Shown here piece after piece: positions 61,164-64,000 of a stretch of DNA of 64,000 nucleotides. Made by a program: the position numbers and the translations under genes. The notes beneath the pieces were generated by a model, which saw only the letters and a program-made list of their open reading frames with translations, was not told the origin of the DNA and did no database searches. This DNA is from JABMQB01 sp964575025 (GTDB taxonomy: Bacteria; Bacteroidota; Bacteroidia; Bacteroidales; Prolixibacteraceae), in NCBI GenBank assembly GCA_964575025.1, contig CAZNPV010000018.1:1-64000 (forward strand). Reading direction: 5' to 3'. The number at the start of each line of letters is the position of its first letter. Position 1 is the stretch's first letter.

Positions 61164-64000
61164 TTATCGTTTGATCAGTTTTTTAGCAAATCCTGCATTG
61201 TTCAACGATCGGATAAGATACAATCCTGAAGGCAGATTGCTTAGATTGATCGATTCCCGTGAGGAATTTACTCTTTTCTGAATCACTACCTTTCCTGCAA
61301 TATTGTAAATAGCAATATCGGTCGGTTTCGTTACATTAACGAATACCTTGTCGGTTGCCGGATTCGGATACACTTCAAGATCCGGAATTTTGTGGGTAAT
61401 CACCGCAGATGCCAGTTTTTCCGCTTTGATGTAATAGATATTCACTCCACTGGCAGGAGAATAGAGGAAGATCGTTGAGGGTTCTCCTTCATAGGTAAAT
61501 TCTCCCTTGCTTATGGAAGCTCCCAACGCAGCGAACTGTCCGACTTCGGTATCCTTATCTCCTGCGGTGATCATCAGCACTCTGTCTTCGCTGCCGGATG
61601 ATGACATGCCATACACGGTAATTTTGGTATTTCCGGTAACTTCAAAGGTAAGTACCCGGCCCAGGGGATTCCCTTCGTCGTCAAAGTCACCACTTCCTCC
61701 CAGTTTCAGTCTGTGGGTAAAATCCATGCCATCCAGTGATTTGTTGTTATCATCAATGGTTACTTTTTTACCGCTGTGTGCATGGATGGTTAATCCGTTA
61801 ATGGTGACTGTTTCAGATATTTCACCCAGTGCATTGAAATCCTCATTGCTGATGTTCCATTCCTGGAGATCCGGGACAACCGGGGAAGTTTTAACGTAAT
61901 AAAGGTTTACGCCACTGGAGGGTGAATAGAGGTAAATGGTTGTAGGCCCTCCGAGGTAATCAAATTCTCCTTTGCTTATGGACGGGCCCAGAGCGGCAAA
62001 CTGTCCCACTTCGGTGTCTTTATCTCCTTCAGTGATCATCAGCACTCTGTCTTCGCTGCTGGAAGATGACATGCCATACACGGTAATTTTTGTATCGCCA
62101 TTCACATCAAAAGCCAGTACCCGGCCCAGGGGATTCCCCTGGTCGTCAAAATCACCGCTTCCTCCCAGTTTTAATCTGTGGGTGAAATCTATGCCATCCA
62201 GTGATTTGTTGTTTTCATCAATGGTTACTTTTTTACCGCTATTCGCATAGATGGTAAGTCCTTTGATGGTAACTGTTTCCGTTATCTCACCCAGGGAATT
62301 GAAATCTTCATCGCTGAAATTCCATTCGGTAGCTACTTCAACCGGAGTTCCTGTCCAGCGCGGATCACCGGCGGTTCCCAGGCCAGCAAAGGTTCCGTCA
62401 AGGATGTTGTAATCGCCGTTGGCCCTGTCGACCCAAAGTTCATCGGCAGTGCCTGCATAGACGGCGGTAGGGAATCCCGGAATGGTGTCTTTGCCTTCGT
62501 TGCTGTATTCGCTGGTGGCATAACAGTTTTCAACGGTCCAGGGGGTTTCTCCCAAACCGTCAAATCCATCAATGACAACCCCTCCTGTGACTTCCAGGTC
62601 CCAGGCATGACTGATAATGATGTTTTGCAGGGTAATGCCATTGGTTACATTGTCCTGGCCGGAAGTTCTCCAGCGGAATAGCTGTTTCCCGGTTTTGGGC
62701 AGTACATCAAGCGTGCAGTTACGAAGAATCACTGAGTTTGAATTATTCATGCTCTGCAGAAACTGTTCGGTATGGCTGATGGTAGAATTTTCAATCAGGA
62801 TATCGTTGCACATCCAGGCATCGTCATCAACGGTAATGATACCGTAGTTCCGGATGCTGTCGATCACACAATCGGAAAGGGTGAATTTATCGAGTACTCC
62901 TTCCCCATCTTTCAAGCGCACGATTCCACGGATGGAACGGATGTTACAGGATTCAAATACAATTTCGCCAACCGTTGCACTGACATCGACATTGAAAACA
63001 TACCGGTTATCCCAGCCATCTTCGCCGTTGTAAAAGGCAATGTTTTTAAATACGACAGATCCGACATTGGCCCCATCAACGAAATTGAAATTCTGCCGGC
63101 AGTCGATCCGGGGCATTTCAGCTGCTTCGGGGTCGCTCGACCGGAATTCAATGGATTTTTCTAAGGCATAGCCTCCTGCGTCCTCATAGAAGTGATTGTA
63201 CGTTTTCCCGGGTCCCAGGAGGATGATGGCCCCATCGGCAACATCCGGCAGGGTGTCTGCAAGAATTTCAGGATTATCGAAAGTTGAAAGGTCAACGATT
63301 TCCTGACCTGTTCCTCCGGCCCAGCGCGGGTCTCCGGCGGTTCCTGCGCCTGCAAAGGAAGCGTCCAGAAAATGGTAATCGCCGTTGGCCCTGTCGACCC
63401 AGAGTTCATCGGCAGTACCTGCATAGACGGCGGTAGGGAATCCCGGAATGGTGTCTTTGCCTTCGTTGCTGTATTCGTTGGTGGCATAACAGTTTTCAAC
63501 GGTCCAGGCGGTTTCTCCCAACCCGTCAAATCCATCAATGACAACCCCTCCTGTGACTTCCAGGTCCCAGGCATGGCTGATAATGATGTTCCGTAAGGTG
63601 ATGCCATTGGTTACATTATCCTGGCCGGAAGTTCTCCAGCGGAATAACTGTTTCCCGGTTTTAGGAAGTACATCAAGGTTGCAGTTTTGTATCACCACCG
63701 AATTGGAATTATTCCTGCTCTGCAGGAACTGTTCGGTCCGGCTGATGGTAGAATTTTCAATCAGGATATCGTTGCACATCCAGGCATCGTCATCAACGGT
63801 AATGATACCGTAGTTCCGGATGCTGTCGATCACACAATCGGAAAGGGTGAATTTATCGAGTACTCCTTCCCCATCTTTCAAGCGCACGATTCCACGGATG
63901 GAACGGATGTTACAGGATTCAAATACAATTTCGCCAACCGTTGCACTGACATCGACATTGAAAACATACCGGTTATCCCAGCCATCTTCGCCGTTGTAAA
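61164..64000 (-). CDS. Repeat-built DUF4957/DUF5123 protein, T9SS cargo (5' end outside the window)
   Basis: The frame is open to the window edge, so the N-terminus is missing; at least 945 residues are seen. Visible from the N-terminal side are part of one DUF4957/DUF5123 module and then a complete second module of 322 residues. The two are nearly identical. Next come two copies of a module of about 155 residues (WNFSDEDFNSLGEITET and WNISNEDFNALGEISET starts), likely carbohydrate-binding. A T9SS type A sorting tail ends the protein (VYPNPATDKVFVNV, then LPSGLYLIRSLNNAGFAKK). The DUF5123 modules are paralogous to the SusE-position lipoprotein at 47486-49126. Lyase residues were not identified, so a surface pectin-binding or scaffolding role is inferred, with enzymatic activity not excluded. 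It converges on the pectin operon. Confidence 0.87.
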   Translation of the reverse strand, partial: YNGEDGWDNRYVFNVDVSATVGEIVFESCNIRSIRGIVRLKDGEGVLDKFTLSDCVIDSIRNYGIITVDDDAWMCNDILIENSTISRTEQFLQSRNNSNSVVIQNCNLDVLPKTGKQLFRWRTSGQDNVTNGITLRNIIISHAWDLEVTGGVVIDGFDGLGETAWTVENCYATNEYSNEGKDTIPGFPTAVYAGTADELWVDRANGDYHFLDASFAGAGTAGDPRWAGGTGQEIVDLSTFDNPEILADTLPDVADGAIILLGPGKTYNHFYEDAGGYALEKSIEFRSSDPEAAEMPRIDCRQNFNFVDGANVGSVVFKNIAFYNGEDGWDNRYVFNVDVSATVGEIVFESCNIRSIRGIVRLKDGEGVLDKFTLSDCVIDSIRNYGIITVDDDAWMCNDILIENSTISHTEQFLQSMNNSNSVILRNCTLDVLPKTGKQLFRWRTSGQDNVTNGITLQNIIISHAWDLEVTGGVVIDGFDGLGETPWTVENCYATSEYSNEGKDTIPGFPTAVYAGTADELWVDRANGDYNILDGTFAGLGTAGDPRWTGTPVEVATEWNFSDEDFNSLGEITETVTIKGLTIYANSGKKVTIDENNKSLDGIDFTHRLKLGGSGDFDDQGNPLGRVLAFDVNGDTKITVYGMSSSSSEDRVLMITEGDKDTEVGQFAALGPSISKGEFDYLGGPTTIYLYSPSSGVNLYYVKTSPVVPDLQEWNISNEDFNALGEISETVTINGLTIHAHSGKKVTIDDNNKSLDGMDFTHRLKLGGSGDFDDEGNPLGRVLTFEVTGNTKITVYGMSSSGSEDRVLMITAGDKDTEVGQFAALGASISKGEFTYEGEPSTIFLYSPASGVNIYYIKAEKLASAVITHKIPDLEVYPNPATDKVFVNVTKPTDIAIYNIAGKVVIQKRVNSSRESINLSNLPSGLYLIRSLNNAGFAKKLIKR
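61415..62344 (-). repeat. Two tandem copies of a 465-bp carbohydrate-binding-like module
   Basis: Matching bases (for example TTGCTTATGGA at 61507 and TTGCTTATGGA-like sequence at 61972) are offset by 465 bp, exactly 155 codons. The protein copies share phrases such as SLDGIDFTHRLKLGGSGDFD and KITVYGMSSSSSEDRVLMI with few changes. Confidence 0.85.
62335..63300 (-). repeat. 966-bp tandem repeat unit, complete copy
   Basis: This unit encodes 322 residues (a DUF4957 plus DUF5123 module) and recurs at an offset of exactly 966 bp. Bases 62774-63034 are identical to 63740-64000 at every position I compared. The boundaries are approximate. Confidence 0.88.
63301..64000 (-). repeat. 966-bp tandem repeat unit, copy cut by the window end
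   Basis: The second copy of the 966-bp unit, offset +966 bp. The last 266 bases of its full length lie outside the window. More copies beyond 64000 are possible. Confidence 0.88.

Overview
The window looks like chromosomal DNA of a Bacteroidota bacterium, most likely class Bacteroidia (Bacteroidales/Marinilabiliales type). The evidence is a SusC/SusD pair, a hybrid two-component regulator with a double beta-propeller sensor, type IX secretion (T9SS) C-terminal sorting tails, many lipoprotein signal peptides, and Bacteroidota families such as DUF4252, DUF4293 and DUF6340. No rRNA, tRNA, CRISPR array, prophage or insertion sequence was recognised.

Left part (1-12300): a GH95 alpha-L-fucosidase lipoprotein flanked by arrays of a 7-bp repeat; a YccF membrane protein; an exported S9 peptidase; a DUF4252 lipoprotein; a DUF6340 lipoprotein followed by a decayed second copy; a large membrane protein with a VWA-like domain; and an M28 peptidase with a PDZ domain.

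Acetate island (12349-21136, all minus strand). In transcription order it holds a CoA-transferase, AMP-forming acetyl-CoA synthetase (Acs), an OFA-type MFS transporter, an ADP-forming acyl-CoA synthetase fused to a GNAT acetyltransferase, and a sirtuin. This is a full set for acetate activation, transport and acetyl-lysine control of Acs. Strong hairpin terminators separate acs from the transporter and the transporter from the synthetase-GNAT gene.

Housekeeping middle (21230-37330): wbqC, lapA-like, lepB and dapB, then a HAD phosphatase, an orphan membrane protein, a SIMPL protein, a sugar nucleotidyltransferase, msrA, a VTT membrane protein, a sialate O-acetylesterase-type enzyme, DUF4293, an AddA-like helicase-nuclease, a small exported protein, an alpha/beta hydrolase and an exported RidA. 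Several gaps carry related CCCGAT...ATCGGG palindromes.

Pectin utilisation locus (37739-64000+). A hybrid sensor-regulator is followed by SusC, SusD and a SusE-position DUF4957/DUF5123 lipoprotein. Next come a PL1 pectate lyase, GH43, GH28, a CE12 rhamnogalacturonan acetylesterase, a CE8-PL1 fusion and a further PL1 lyase, all on the plus strand. A convergent gene, cut by the window end, encodes a long T9SS cargo built of near-identical DUF4957/DUF5123 modules plus two copies of a carbohydrate-binding-like module. The inferred scheme is surface demethylation, deacetylation and cleavage of pectin, oligosaccharide uptake by SusCD, and induction through the hybrid regulator. No enzymes for the cytoplasmic steps are in the window.
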